A DNA stretch of 62,765 bases from assembly GCA_015999985.1 (NCBI GenBank), contig JAECRA010000023.1, positions 1 to 62,765 of the forward strand. Reading direction: 5' to 3'. Under the pieces are notes generated by a model that was given only the letters and a program-made list of their open reading frames with translations, did not search any database and was not told where the DNA came from. Positions within the stretch are counted from its first letter, which is position 1. Each line of letters opens with the position of its first letter. The stretch is from Comamonadaceae bacterium (GTDB taxonomy: Bacteria; Pseudomonadota; Gammaproteobacteria; Burkholderiales; Burkholderiaceae_C). Below, piece after piece: positions 8,978 through 18,000 of this stretch. Made by a program: the position numbers and the translations under genes.

Positions 8978-10708
8978 TTACAACAACACACGACGGAAGT
9001 CGCTGAGAATCTGGCCCAAATAGGCATTAAAGCGCGCAGCCGCGGCGCCATCAATTACCCGGTGATCCCAGGTGAGCGATAGAGGCAGCATGAGTCGTGG
9101 CTGGAACTGCTTGCCATCCCAGACAGGCTCAGTGGTGGAGCGGCACACGCCCAGAATGGCCACCTCCGGCGCATTGATGATGGGCGTGAAGTAACGCCCG
9201 CCGATGCCGCCCAGGCTGCTGATGGTGAAGGTGGCGCCACTCATATCCGCAGGACTCAATTTGCCATCACGCGCCTTCTTGGCCAGATCGCCCATTTCCT
9301 GGCTGATTTGCAGAACGCCTTTCTGATCGGCATTCTTGACCACCGGCACCATCAAACCATTGGGGGTGTCGGCAGCGAAGCCGATGTGCCAGAAGTTCTT
9401 GTAGATCAGTGCATCGCCATCCAGAGAGCTGTTGAACTCTGGAAACTTCTTCAGCGCCGAAACACAAGCCTTGATCAGGAAAGCGAGCATGGTGACCTTG
9501 ACGCCGCTCTTCTCGTTTTCCTTGTTGGTGGATACGCGGAAAGCTTCAAGATCCGTGATGTCGGCGTCGTCATGGTTGGTGACGGCCGGAATCATGACAG
9601 CGTTGCGCAGCAGGTTGGCTCCGCTGATCTTCTTGATGCGCGACATCTCCTTGCGCTCAATGGGGCCAAACTTGGCGAAATCTACTTTGGGCCATGGAAT
9701 GAGACCCAGTTCGCCTCCACCGGTGACACCACCCGCAGCGGGCGCAGCGGCGCCTTGTGCTTTGGTTCGCGTGCTGCCGGCCATGACAGCTTTGGTAAAG
9801 CCTTGGATGTCTTCCTGCGTGATGCGGCCTTTGATACCGCTGCCCTTGACTTCTTCCAGTGGTACACCAAGCTCACGCGCGAACTTGCGCACGCTGGGGC
9901 TGGCGTAAGGCAGGCCTATCGGTGGTTTGGTGGGGTCGTGTGGCGCAGCGCTGGCCTCGCCCTTGGCAGACTGGCCCTCACCCCTACCCTCTCCCGCTCC
10001 GGGAGAGGGAGCAGGAGCCTGCGCCGCTGATGCCGAAGCAGGAGTTTGCGCAGCTGCTGCGGGAGCAGGGGTCTGTGCCGATGGTGAGGGAGCAGCAGAC
10101 GAAGCAGATGCTGCAGCACCTTCGAGAATCAGGAGCAGATCGCCAATGTTGACTTTGTCACCCAGCTTGACCTTGACCTCCTTGACGACACCGGCCGTGC
10201 TCGATGGAATTTCCATAGAGGCCTTGTCGGATTCCACGGTGATCAGGCTTTGCTCGACCTTCACGGTGTCACCGGGCTTGACCAGAACCTCAATCACAGC
10301 GACGTCCTTGAAGTCACCAATATCGGGCACATGGACTTCCACCGGGCCACTGGCGGCTGAAGCAGGAGCGCCCGCCGGAGCCGGCGCTTCTGCCTGGGCA
10401 GCAGGCGCTGGGCTCGGCGCCTGGGCAGCAGGTGCCGCGGCTGGTGCAGGTGCGTCGCTTTCGCCGCTACCTTCTGCCTCAACGACCAGAACGACTGAGC
10501 CTTCCGAGACTTTGTCGCCCAACTTGACCTTCAGTTCCTTCACCACCCCTGCGGTGCTGGATGGGATTTCCATCGAAGCTTTGTCGCTTTCGACGGTGAT
10601 AAGAGATTGCTCAGCCTTGACGGTATCGCCTGGCTTGACCAGCAACTCAATGACGGCCACTTCGCTGATGTCACCAATATCAGGGACTTTGACTTCCACT
10701 AATGCCAT
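8978..10708 (-). CDS. aceF: Dihydrolipoamide acetyltransferase (E2) of pyruvate dehydrogenase
   Basis: The 576-residue core enzyme of the PDH complex transfers acetyl groups from E1 to CoA. It has two lipoyl domains, with lipoyl-lysines at about residues 43 and 162 in [13 protein letters not shown]. Ala/Pro-rich linkers separate these from a peripheral subunit-binding domain (SPSVRKFARELGV...GIKGRITQEDI). The catalytic domain ends with the active-site segment TWDHRVIDGAAAARF. The linker before the subunit-binding domain contains a peptide (PAPSPGAGEGRGEGQ, about residues 231-245) encoded by a GC-rich palindromic repeat found elsewhere as intergenic DNA. That insertion keeps the frame and falls in a tolerant flexible region. 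The gene starts 13 bp after aceE. Confidence 0.96.
   Translation of the reverse strand: MALVEVKVPDIGDISEVAVIELLVKPGDTVKAEQSLITVESDKASMEIPSSTAGVVKELKVKLGDKVSEGSVVLVVEAEGSGESDAPAPAAAPAAQAPSPAPAAQAEAPAPAGAPASAASGPVEVHVPDIGDFKDVAVIEVLVKPGDTVKVEQSLITVESDKASMEIPSSTAGVVKEVKVKLGDKVNIGDLLLILEGAAASASSAAPSPSAQTPAPAAAAQTPASASAAQAPAPSPGAGEGRGEGQSAKGEASAAPHDPTKPPIGLPYASPSVRKFARELGVPLEEVKGSGIKGRITQEDIQGFTKAVMAGSTRTKAQGAAAPAAGGVTGGGELGLIPWPKVDFAKFGPIERKEMSRIKKISGANLLRNAVMIPAVTNHDDADITDLEAFRVSTNKENEKSGVKVTMLAFLIKACVSALKKFPEFNSSLDGDALIYKNFWHIGFAADTPNGLMVPVVKNADQKGVLQISQEMGDLAKKARDGKLSPADMSGATFTISSLGGIGGRYFTPIINAPEVAILGVCRSTTEPVWDGKQFQPRLMLPLSLTWDHRVIDGAAAARFNAYLGQILSDFRRVLL
9976..10013. repeat. GC-rich palindromic repeat embedded in aceF coding sequence (copy B)
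   Basis: CCCTCACCCC and TA precede CCCTCTCCCG, a CTC loop and CGGGAGAGGG, a perfect 10-bp stem at 9987-9996 and 10000-10009, followed by AGCA. Head, stem and tail match the intergenic copy at 6841-6880. Read on the minus strand in the aceF frame it is translated into a Gly/Glu/Pro-rich linker peptide without a stop codon. Confidence 0.8.
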
Positions 10709-10721
10709 GTTCGCCCCCTAA

Positions 10722-13439
10722 TTACGCGTACAGCGGGTTGATCTTGTCGGCCTGGATGGCGTACTGCTTGATGGCAGCCACCACGTTGTCCATCGGCACC
10801 TTGCCTTCATCGGCCAGCGCACGCAGCGCGGACACGGTGATGTAGTGGCGATTGATCTCGAAGTGCTCCCGCAGGCGGTAGCGGAAATCGCTACGGCCAA
10901 AACCGTCAGTGCCGAGGACTTTGTAGGCGCGGCCCTTGGGAATGAACGGACGGATCTGCTCGGTATAGTTCTTCATGTAGTCGGTCGAAGCGATGACCGG
11001 GCCAGCATGAGGTTCCAGTTGCTGCGTGACGAATGAGCTGCGCTGCTCTTCGGTGGGGTGCAACAGGTTCCAGCGCTCAACGTCCTGGCCCTCGCGGGCG
11101 AGTTCGTTGAAGCTTGGGCAGCTCCAGACATCGGCAGCGACGCCCCAGTCCTTTTGCAGCAACTCTTGCGCAGCAATGCTTTCGCGCAGGATGGAGCCAG
11201 ATCCCAGCAGTTGAACGCGTGGCGCATTGGCAGCCACGGCGGCCAGCGCGGGCTTGCACATGTACATGCCCTTGATGATCTGATCTTCAGTGCCTTCAGC
11301 GAGGCCTGGCATGGCGTAGTTTTCGTTCAGCAGTGTCAGGTAATAAAAGACGTTTTCCTGCCTCTCGACCATTCGCTTCAAGCCATGGTGAATGATGACG
11401 CCCACTTCGTGCGCGAAGGTGGGGTCATAGGTGACGCAGTTGGGAATGGTGCTCGCCAGGATATGGCTGTGACCATCTTCGTGCTGCAAACCTTCGCCAT
11501 TCAGCGTGGTGCGTCCGCTGGTACCGCCCAGCAAGAAGCCGCGAGCCTGCATGTCACCGGCTGCCCAGGCCAGATCGCCCACGCGCTGGAAACCGAACAT
11601 GGAGTAATACACATAGAACGGCATCATGATGCGGTTGCTAGTGCTGTAGCTCGTTGCGGCCGCGATCCAGCTGGCAATGCCGCCGGGTTCGTTGATGCCT
11701 TCTTGCAGGATCTGTCCGTCCGTGGCTTCCTTGTAGTACATCACCTGGGCCTTGTCGACCGGGGTGTAGTTCTGACCCTTGGGGTTGTAGATGCCGATCT
11801 GGCGGAACAGGCCTTCCATGCCAAAAGTGCGTGCCTCATCCACCAGGATGGGCACCACACGTGGACCAAAGGCCTTGTCGCGCAGCAGTTGCGTCAGAAA
11901 ACGAACGAATGCCTGAGTCGTGCTGATCTCACGGCCTTCTGCTGTCGGTTCGAGCACGGCCTTGAAGGTGTCCAGCGAAGGAATGGTGAAGCTCTCATCC
12001 GAGCGTTCCCGGCGGTGAGGCAAATAACCCCCAAGAGCCTTGCGCCGCTCATGCAGGTACTTCATTTCTGGCGTGTCGTCAGCCGGCTTGTAGTAAGGCA
12101 GCTTGTCAAGCTCGCTGTCCGGCACCGGAATGTTGAAGCGGTCGCGGATATAGCGAATATCTTCGTCTGTGAGCTTCTTGGTCTGGTGTACGGTATTGAG
12201 GCCCTCACCCGCCTTGCCCATGCCGTAGCCCTTGACCGTCTTGACCAGCAGCACGGTAGGCTGACCTTTGTGGGTATGAGCCGCATGGAAGGCTGCATAG
12301 ACCTTTTCAGGGTCATGGCCGCCACGGCGCAGATCAAAGATTTCTTCGTCGCTCATGTGCTCCACGAGCTTGGCGGTCTCAGGGAACTTGCCGAAGAAAT
12401 GCTTGCGCACGTAAGCGCCGTCGTTGGCTTTCATGGCCTGGTAGTCGCCATCCACTGTTTCCATCATCAGCTGACGCAGCTTGCCGGACTTGTCTCGCGC
12501 CAGGAGTTCGTCCCAGCCCTTGCCCCAGATCAGCTTGATGACGTTCCAGCCACTGCCGCGGAAATCGCCTTCGAGTTCCTGAATGATCTTGCCGTTGCCA
12601 CGCACGGGGCCGTCCAGGCGCTGCAAGTTGCAGTTGATGACGAATATCAGGTTGTCCAGGTTTTCGCGGGCTGCGAGGCTGATCGCGCCCGTGCTCTCGG
12701 GCTCGTCCATCTCTCCGTCACCCAGGAACACCCATACCTTGCGGTTAGCCGTATCCGCAATGCCACGTGCGTGCAGATACTTCAGGAAACGGGCCTGATA
12801 GATGGCCATCAGCGGGCCCAGGCCCATGCTGACCGTTGGAAATTGCCAGAAGCCGGGCATGAGCTTGGGATGAGGGTAGCTGGAAAGGCCCTTGCCACCT
12901 ACTTCCTGACGGAAATTCTCGAGCTGATCTTCCGTGATGCGGCCTTCGAGGAACGCACGGGCATAGATGCCTGGTGCGCTGTGCCCCTGGATGTAGAGGC
13001 AGTCACCGCCATGACCTTCGTTCTCAGCGTGCCAGAAATGGTTAAAGCCGGCGCCCCACATGCTTGCAAGAGAGGCAAACGAGCCAATGTGGCCCCCCAG
13101 ATCCCCACCGTCTTCAGGATGAAGGCGGTTGGCACGCACCACCATGGCCATGGCGTTCCAGCGCATGAAAGCACGCAAGCGCTTTTCCAGCGCGATATTG
13201 CCGGGGCAACGCGCTTCGTGCATGGACTCAATGGTGTTCACGTAACCGGTGGTGGCCGAAAACGGCAGGTCGATGCTGTTCTGGCGAGCGGTCTCGAGCA
13301 GCTGCTCGATCAAAAAGTGAGCGCGCTCGGGGCCTTGAGATTCAATGACCGCCGACAGCGCGTCCGTCCATTCACGGGTTTCCTGTGAGTCAGCGTCGGC
13401 GGGCGAAACATTACCGGATGAATTGGGTTCTGCGGACAT
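10722..13439 (-). CDS. aceE: Pyruvate dehydrogenase E1 component, homodimeric type
   Basis: This 905-residue enzyme decarboxylates pyruvate with thiamine diphosphate and acetylates the lipoyl groups of AceF. The ThDP motif GDGEMDEPES, the block NCNLQRLDGPVRGNGK and the C-terminal GRSDFRYRLREHFEINRHY are those of AceE. Its length matches the family (about 890 residues). It is the first gene of aceE-aceF-lpdA. An AGGAGA ribosome-binding site at 13447-13452 lies 7 bp before the ATG. The 5' side faces a divergent sensor kinase gene across about 190 bp that includes an AT-rich patch (13531-13553). It shares the family with the orphan E1 at 637-3207, so the window encodes two E1 paralogues. Confidence 0.97.
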   Translation of the reverse strand: MSAEPNSSGNVSPADADSQETREWTDALSAVIESQGPERAHFLIEQLLETARQNSIDLPFSATTGYVNTIESMHEARCPGNIALEKRLRAFMRWNAMAMVVRANRLHPEDGGDLGGHIGSFASLASMWGAGFNHFWHAENEGHGGDCLYIQGHSAPGIYARAFLEGRITEDQLENFRQEVGGKGLSSYPHPKLMPGFWQFPTVSMGLGPLMAIYQARFLKYLHARGIADTANRKVWVFLGDGEMDEPESTGAISLAARENLDNLIFVINCNLQRLDGPVRGNGKIIQELEGDFRGSGWNVIKLIWGKGWDELLARDKSGKLRQLMMETVDGDYQAMKANDGAYVRKHFFGKFPETAKLVEHMSDEEIFDLRRGGHDPEKVYAAFHAAHTHKGQPTVLLVKTVKGYGMGKAGEGLNTVHQTKKLTDEDIRYIRDRFNIPVPDSELDKLPYYKPADDTPEMKYLHERRKALGGYLPHRRERSDESFTIPSLDTFKAVLEPTAEGREISTTQAFVRFLTQLLRDKAFGPRVVPILVDEARTFGMEGLFRQIGIYNPKGQNYTPVDKAQVMYYKEATDGQILQEGINEPGGIASWIAAATSYSTSNRIMMPFYVYYSMFGFQRVGDLAWAAGDMQARGFLLGGTSGRTTLNGEGLQHEDGHSHILASTIPNCVTYDPTFAHEVGVIIHHGLKRMVERQENVFYYLTLLNENYAMPGLAEGTEDQIIKGMYMCKPALAAVAANAPRVQLLGSGSILRESIAAQELLQKDWGVAADVWSCPSFNELAREGQDVERWNLLHPTEEQRSSFVTQQLEPHAGPVIASTDYMKNYTEQIRPFIPKGRAYKVLGTDGFGRSDFRYRLREHFEINRHYITVSALRALADEGKVPMDNVVAAIKQYAIQADKINPLYA

Positions 13440-13530
13440 TTCGTTGTCTCCTCGTTATGGCTTAACGCCCATTGTGTACGAAGTTACGATCCTCCCACAA
13501 ACACATTCATTTTTCAAGTCATGACCAACG

Positions 13531-13553
13531 ATTTCATATTAAGAAATATAAAT
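13531..13553. promoter_or_regulatory. AT-rich imperfect dyad in the aceE/kinase divergent promoter region
   Basis: ATTTCATAT and ATATAAAT flank TAAGAA as an imperfect inverted repeat. It is the only strongly AT-rich patch in the spacer between aceE and the divergent sensor kinase gene. It may be part of a promoter or a regulator site; no specific consensus was recognised. Confidence 0.3.
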
Positions 13554-13632
13554 TACTAATCTTGCCCAAGAAGCGGGTAAGACATAGCTGACAACCCTTC
13601 CATGCGTGGCTTGTGACCTACACTGCGGGGCC

Positions 13633-16164
13633 ATGCAGTCCTCTACTTCATCCGTCGCCAGCGAAAACAGTACTTCAGCCTCGCCGGCATGGTGGAGCCT
13701 CATGTCTTCGCAAGGCCGTGAACGGCTGATTCATTTCGCACCGCTGGCTGCGGTCGTCCTGTTTCTCGCGGTCATTGCCACTGCGTTTTGGTATCTGCGG
13801 CTGGAGGAAATGCACCGTGAGCAGGAAGCGGTCAAGCGAGACGTGGAATACGGGCAGCAACGCCTGCGCTTGCGCCTTCTGGAGCGGCAGGAGCAACTCA
13901 TGCGGCTTGCGCGCGATGTTTCCAATCGAGAATTGAGCGCCCCCCACTTCCTTATTCGCGCGGAGTCCCTGGTCGCTCAAAATCCAGAATTGCTTTCGGT
14001 AAGCTGGATTGATGACCGTCGCCGAGTCATTGCTACCCAAGCCTCCGTCAGCGTATCGGCGCAACGGGACTGGATGGACGGCGATGTGCTCAAGGCGGGT
14101 GAAGCCGAAGCAGGCTACGGACTTGCGCGTGACCTGCTTCAACCGGTGTATTCACAGCCCATCACTGCCAAGGACAGCGAAGCCATGTTGCAATTGCATG
14201 TGCCGCTCACCTTGCGCGGAAAATTCTCGGGCGAGTTGCTGGCTGAGTACAGCGTCGATGGTTTGCTTCGATACGGCGTGCCTTCAGAGGTACTGGCCAA
14301 ATACGCCGTTGCCATGCTTGACGACAAGGCGGAGTTGTTGGCGGGCCAGAGCATTCCTGACCGGCCTGGACTGTCCGAGAGCTTGCCCTGGACCGGAAAG
14401 GTCAATGAGTACGAAATTCCCGTGTCGCCAGTGGGTAACGGACTGGTGCTACGTGCTCAGGCCTGGCGCACCTCACAGGGCGTAGTGGGTGGCACGCTGT
14501 TCTGGCTGGTGGCGGTGCTGGCGTCCATGACAACCTGGATGCTGATCGCCAATTGGCGCCAGTCGCAGCGGCGCCAACAAGCTCAAATGGCCCTGCAGTC
14601 CGAAACCAGCTTCCGCCGCGCGATGGAAAACTCCATGTTGACGGGCATGAGGGCATTGGATTTGCAGGGGCGCATCATCTACGTCAACCCTGCCTTCTGC
14701 CAAATGACAGGCTGGAGTGAGGAGGAACTCATAGGCCAGTCTCAGCCTTTTTCCTACTGGCCTCACGAAGACCGCGACACCCTGGCTGCGCGACTGGAAG
14801 AGGAGTTGGAGGGGGCATCTGACACTGCTGGCTTCCAGATGCGCGTGTTGCGCAAGGACGGCACGAAGTTCGATGCCCGCCTCTACGTCTCTCCACTAGT
14901 AGATGCGACCGGAAAGCACGGTGGATGGATGGCGTCCATGACGGACATCACCGAACCCAATAGAGTCCGGCGTCAACTCTCTGCCTCCTACGAGCGCTTC
15001 ACCACGGTGCTGGAGGCGCTGGATGCTTCCGTGTCCGTGGCGCCATTGGGCAGCGAAGAGTTGCTGTTTGCCAACAAGCTATATAGGCAGTGGTTCGGCA
15101 CAACGACCGAAGGGCACCTCAAGCTGGTGGTGCGTGGCGGCAGCGCCGAAACGCCTGTCTCCGACGAAAGCATGGACGCAGTGGACTCCTTCGCCGGGTT
15201 GCCGCTTCACAACCTGACGAGCTCCGCCGTGGCCGAGCATGCAGAAATTTACCTGGAGCGTCTGGGTAAATGGCTGGAGGTGCGTTCACGCTATCTCAAC
15301 TGGGTGGACGGCCGGCTGGCCCAGATGGTCATTGCCACAGACATTACGGTGCGCCGCCAGGCAGAGGAGCAGGCCGCCGCACAGGCCGAACGCGCCCAAT
15401 CGGCCAGTCGCTTGATCACCATGGGTGAGATGGCGTCCAGTGTGGCCCACGAACTGAACCAGCCCCTCACGGCCATCAGCAACTATTGCACGGGGATGAT
15501 CTCGCGCATTCGAGGCGGCGGCATTGCGGAACAGGACCTGCTGAACGCGCTCGACAAGACAGCACGCCAGGCCCAGCGAGCAGGGCAAGTGGTGCAGCAC
15601 ATTCGAAGCTTCGTCAAACGCAGCGAGCCCCGGCGTCAGGTGGCAGAAGTACCGCCCATGATCGACCAGGTGATTGAGTTGGCTGAGATAGAGATGCGCC
15701 GCCGCCAGGTCAGACTGACTCGGCAGATCGCGCCGCGCTTGCCGCCACTCAATGTCGATCCCATTCTGATCGAACAGGTCCTTTTGAACCTGATCAAGAA
15801 CGGCGCCGAATCTGTCGATGCCGCGCACCGCGCGCCGGTCAACAGGTTGGTGGAACTGCGCGTGGTGCCTTGCGTGGTCGATGGCCAACAAGCCGTACAG
15901 TTCAGCGTCACAGACTCTGGACGGGGCTTGTCGGCAGAAGCGCTGGCGCGGCTTTACGAAGCATTTTTCTCCACTAAAAGTGAAGGCCTGGGCATAGGCC
16001 TTAACCTGTGCCGGTCTATCGTGGAGTCGCATCAAGGCCGGATCAGTGCCGAGAACCTCTACAATTCTGGTCAACCCGTGGGCTGCCGGTTCACTTTCTG
16101 GATTCCGGTCAGTTCGATTCAAGACACGCCTGAAGCAGGCACTAACAACAAGACTATTGCATGA
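13633..16164 (+). CDS. PAS-domain sensor histidine kinase, FixL/DctB-like
   Basis: This membrane histidine kinase of about 843 residues has a first transmembrane helix near residues 30-50 (FAPLAAVVLFLAVIATAFWY). A periplasmic sensor region and a second helix near residue 295 (GGTLFWLVAVLASMTTWML) follow. Then come a PAS domain (from about 326, with GRIIYVNPAFCQMTGWS), a second PAS-like segment and a coiled linker. The kinase core has the H-box SSVAHELNQPLTAIS (His606), the N-box VLLNLIKNGAES and the G-boxes DSGRGLS and GLGIGLNLC. It overlaps the FixJ-type regulator gene by 4 bp (ATGA), so the two form a pair. The location divergent from aceE suggests control of central carbon metabolism, an inference. 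A GTG 27 bp upstream is an alternative start. Confidence 0.9.
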   Translation: MQSSTSSVASENSTSASPAWWSLMSSQGRERLIHFAPLAAVVLFLAVIATAFWYLRLEEMHREQEAVKRDVEYGQQRLRLRLLERQEQLMRLARDVSNRELSAPHFLIRAESLVAQNPELLSVSWIDDRRRVIATQASVSVSAQRDWMDGDVLKAGEAEAGYGLARDLLQPVYSQPITAKDSEAMLQLHVPLTLRGKFSGELLAEYSVDGLLRYGVPSEVLAKYAVAMLDDKAELLAGQSIPDRPGLSESLPWTGKVNEYEIPVSPVGNGLVLRAQAWRTSQGVVGGTLFWLVAVLASMTTWMLIANWRQSQRRQQAQMALQSETSFRRAMENSMLTGMRALDLQGRIIYVNPAFCQMTGWSEEELIGQSQPFSYWPHEDRDTLAARLEEELEGASDTAGFQMRVLRKDGTKFDARLYVSPLVDATGKHGGWMASMTDITEPNRVRRQLSASYERFTTVLEALDASVSVAPLGSEELLFANKLYRQWFGTTTEGHLKLVVRGGSAETPVSDESMDAVDSFAGLPLHNLTSSAVAEHAEIYLERLGKWLEVRSRYLNWVDGRLAQMVIATDITVRRQAEEQAAAQAERAQSASRLITMGEMASSVAHELNQPLTAISNYCTGMISRIRGGGIAEQDLLNALDKTARQAQRAGQVVQHIRSFVKRSEPRRQVAEVPPMIDQVIELAEIEMRRRQVRLTRQIAPRLPPLNVDPILIEQVLLNLIKNGAESVDAAHRAPVNRLVELRVVPCVVDGQQAVQFSVTDSGRGLSAEALARLYEAFFSTKSEGLGIGLNLCRSIVESHQGRISAENLYNSGQPVGCRFTFWIPVSSIQDTPEAGTNNKTIA

Positions 16165-16775
16165 ACCTTATTCCGAAGAGAGGAACGGTGTACGTTGTCG
16201 ATGACGATGAGGCCGTACGAGATTCCGTGCAGTGGCTGCTGGAAGGCCAGGATTTCCGGGTGCGCTGCTTTGAATCGGCCGAAGCATTTCTTTCGCGCTA
16301 CGACCCGCGTGAAATAGCATGCCTGATTGTCGACATCCGGATGGGTGGCATGAGTGGCCTGGAGTTGCAAGACCGCCTCATGGAGAGGCAGTCTCCCCTG
16401 CCCGTGGCTTTCATCACCGGCCATGGAGACGTGCCCATGGCGGTGGACACCATGAAAAAAGGCGCAATGGATTTCATCCAGAAGCCTTTCAAGGAAGACA
16501 AGCTGGTACCGCTGGTTGAGCGCATGCTGGAACAGGCCCGCGCTGCTTTTACGGAGCACCAACAAGCCGCCAGCCGCGATGCGCTGCTTTCCAAGCTCAC
16601 AGGGCGCGAAGCGCAGGTGCTGGAACGTATCGTCGCTGGGCGCTTGAACAAGCAAATCGCAGACGATCTGGGCATCAGCATCAAGACCGTGGAGGCGCAC
16701 CGCGCCAACATCATGGAAAAGCTGGGCGCCAATACTGTGGCGGACTTGCTCAAGATTGCCTTAGCCGGCAAATAA
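16161..16775 (+). CDS. FixJ/NarL-type response regulator
   Basis: This 204-residue regulator has an N-terminal receiver domain with acidic pocket YVVDDDEAVRDS, phosphoacceptor Asp58 in LIVDIRMGGMSG and conserved lysine in FIQKPF. A C-terminal LuxR-type helix-turn-helix follows (LTGREAQVLERIVAGRLNKQ... through SIKTVEAHRANIMEKL). It is translationally coupled to the sensor kinase gene by a 4-bp overlap and is almost certainly its partner. FixJ-type regulators are phosphorylated by PAS-containing kinases and activate target promoters. The nearby divergent aceE promoter is a natural candidate target, an inference. A GC-rich repeat begins immediately after the TAA stop. Confidence 0.93.
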   Translation: MNLIPKRGTVYVVDDDEAVRDSVQWLLEGQDFRVRCFESAEAFLSRYDPREIACLIVDIRMGGMSGLELQDRLMERQSPLPVAFITGHGDVPMAVDTMKKGAMDFIQKPFKEDKLVPLVERMLEQARAAFTEHQQAASRDALLSKLTGREAQVLERIVAGRLNKQIADDLGISIKTVEAHRANIMEKLGANTVADLLKIALAGK

Positions 16776-16880
16776 TGCCCCCCCCTGAGTCGCCTTTGGC
16801 GCCTTCCCCCCAAGGGGACGCCACTGGCGGCCTGGCGGAGCCAGCTCCGCGGTGGCCCGCGCATGGCTTGCTCCGCAGCC
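16776..16880. repeat. Comamonad-type intergenic repeat (single copy, inverted relative to 6931-7111)
   Basis: The element begins directly after the response-regulator stop (TGCCCCCCCCTGAGTCGCC) and ends GCATGGCTTGCTCCGCAGCC. Its reverse complement shares long blocks with 6931-7111: GCGGAGCA, GCCATGCG, CCGCGGAGCTGGCT, GCCAGGCCGC, GCGTCCCC, GGGGGGAAGGCG and CGACTCAGGGGGG. In both places the CCCCCCTGAGTCGC end touches the 3' end of a gene, so it may serve as a 3' transcript end or stabilising structure. Confidence 0.7.
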
Positions 16881-16957
16881 TTTTGCCTTGCGGCACAATT
16901 AGTTAAACCCATTGGTCACTTGCGTTGCCACTTAACGAAGAGGCGCTGGTCGCGTTC

Positions 16958-16986
16958 TTGGATTGGGAACGGATAACTTAGATAGT
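16958..16986 (+). promoter_or_regulatory. Candidate sigma-70 promoter for folD
   Basis: TTGGAT (16958-16963), a 17-bp spacer and GATAGT (16981-16986) fit a moderate sigma-70 promoter. The predicted start near 16993 would put a hairpin at the very 5' end of the folD leader. Each hexamer matches the consensus at 4 of 6 positions, so this is tentative. Confidence 0.35.
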
Positions 16987-16999
16987 TGCAAGATTTTTT

Positions 17000-17029
17000 A
17001 CGCCCGGGTCGTGGACTTTCGGGCGTTTT
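17000..17029 (+). promoter_or_regulatory. Hairpin with T-run in the folD leader (terminator or attenuator-like)
   Basis: ACGCCCG (17000-17006) pairs perfectly with CGGGCGT (17020-17026) around a 13-nt loop, followed by TTTT. Only about 25 bp remain before the folD start, too little for a full promoter downstream. The structure is therefore either an intrinsic terminator read through into folD or a leader hairpin. No known riboswitch was recognised. Confidence 0.5.
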
Positions 17030-17053
17030 CAATTGGAATTTGGAGAACGAAGC

Positions 17054-17908
17054 ATGACTGCACAGATCATCGATGGCAACGCGGTTGCCAAGCAATTGCG
17101 GACCGAGGTGGCGCAACGCACGGCTGCGCTCAAGGGCAAAGGCATTACGCCAGGGCTGGCAGTGATCTTGGTGGGCGAAGACCCGGCCAGCAAGGTTTAT
17201 GTGGGCAAGAAAGTGCAAGCTTGCGAAGAAGCAGGCCTGCACTCCGTGCTGGAGAGGTACGACGCCGATCTGACTGAAGCTGCACTCCTTGCTCGGGTAG
17301 AGGCGCTCAACCAGGACCCAAGCATCCATGGCATTTTGGTGCAACTGCCACTGCCTGCCCATATCGACGCGCACAAGGTCATCGAGTCGATTTCGCCCGC
17401 CAAGGACGTGGACGGTTTTCACGTGGCGAGTGCAGGTGCACTCATGACCGGAACGCCGGGTTTCTGGTCGTGCACACCCTACGGCTGCATCAAGCTGCTC
17501 GAAAGTACGGGTATTGATCTGCGCGGCAAGCACGCGGTGGTGATTGGCCGAAGCAACAACGTGGGCAAACCGATGGCTCTGATGCTGCTGCAAAAGAACG
17601 CCACCGTCACCATCTGCCACAGCGCTACGAAAGACCTGAAAGCCCACACGCTGCAAGCCGACGTGATCGTCGCCGCAGTGGGGCGGCGAGACACGCTGAC
17701 TGCCGACATGGTCAAGCCCGGTGCGGTGGTCATTGATGTGGGTATGAACCGAAATGACCAGGGCAAACTCTGCGGCGACGTGGACTTCGCCAACGTGAAA
17801 GAGGTGGCGGGCTGGATCACCCCCGTGCCGGGTGGAGTAGGCCCCATGACCGTCACCATGCTGCTGGTAAACACCCTGGAAGCGGCAGAACGGGTAGCCG
17901 CCGGCTGA
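17054..17908 (+). CDS. folD: Bifunctional methylenetetrahydrofolate dehydrogenase/cyclohydrolase
   Basis: The 284-residue FolD interconverts 5,10-methylene-, 5,10-methenyl- and 10-formyl-tetrahydrofolate in one-carbon metabolism. Family signatures are clear: [20 protein letters not shown], with the catalytic Tyr/Lys pair, then QLPLPAHID and [11 protein letters not shown]. The nucleotide-binding [17 protein letters not shown] and the C-terminal [14 protein letters not shown] follow. The length is normal. The ATG at 17054 follows a GGAGAA ribosome-binding site at 17042-17047; an in-frame start 21 bp upstream is less likely. A hairpin with a T-run lies in its short leader, and hairpins follow its stop codon. 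Confidence 0.97.
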   Translation: MTAQIIDGNAVAKQLRTEVAQRTAALKGKGITPGLAVILVGEDPASKVYVGKKVQACEEAGLHSVLERYDADLTEAALLARVEALNQDPSIHGILVQLPLPAHIDAHKVIESISPAKDVDGFHVASAGALMTGTPGFWSCTPYGCIKLLESTGIDLRGKHAVVIGRSNNVGKPMALMLLQKNATVTICHSATKDLKAHTLQADVIVAAVGRRDTLTADMVKPGAVVIDVGMNRNDQGKLCGDVDFANVKEVAGWITPVPGGVGPMTVTMLLVNTLEAAERVAAG

Positions 17909-17942
17909 TTGACGGCTCCGGTCTCCGCCGGGGCAACGCAGA

Positions 17943-17959
17943 GGCTCTGCATCAGAGCC
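17943..17959. terminator. Short perfect hairpin downstream of folD
   Basis: GGCTCTG (17943-17949) pairs with CAGAGCC (17953-17959) around a CAT loop, 35 bp after the folD stop. There is no T-run, so it may be a weak terminator or an RNA-stabilising hairpin. Confidence 0.4.
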
Positions 17960-18000
17960 AGGTCAAAGTCAAGAGTGGTTGAGCGCGAGCTCAGTGTTTA

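Noticed and set aside
9308..10030. Open frame of 240 codons opposite aceF
   Set aside because: Antisense shadow of the E2 gene; no recognisable domain.
11058..13388. Long open frame of 776 codons on the plus strand opposite aceE
   Set aside because: It is fully antisense to a well-conserved enzyme gene; GC-rich third positions often keep the opposite strand open. The translation resembles no protein family.
17000..17029. folD leader hairpin read as a tetrahydrofolate or ZTP riboswitch
   Set aside because: Only one small stem is visible; the conserved cores and pseudoknot partners of the known classes were not found.
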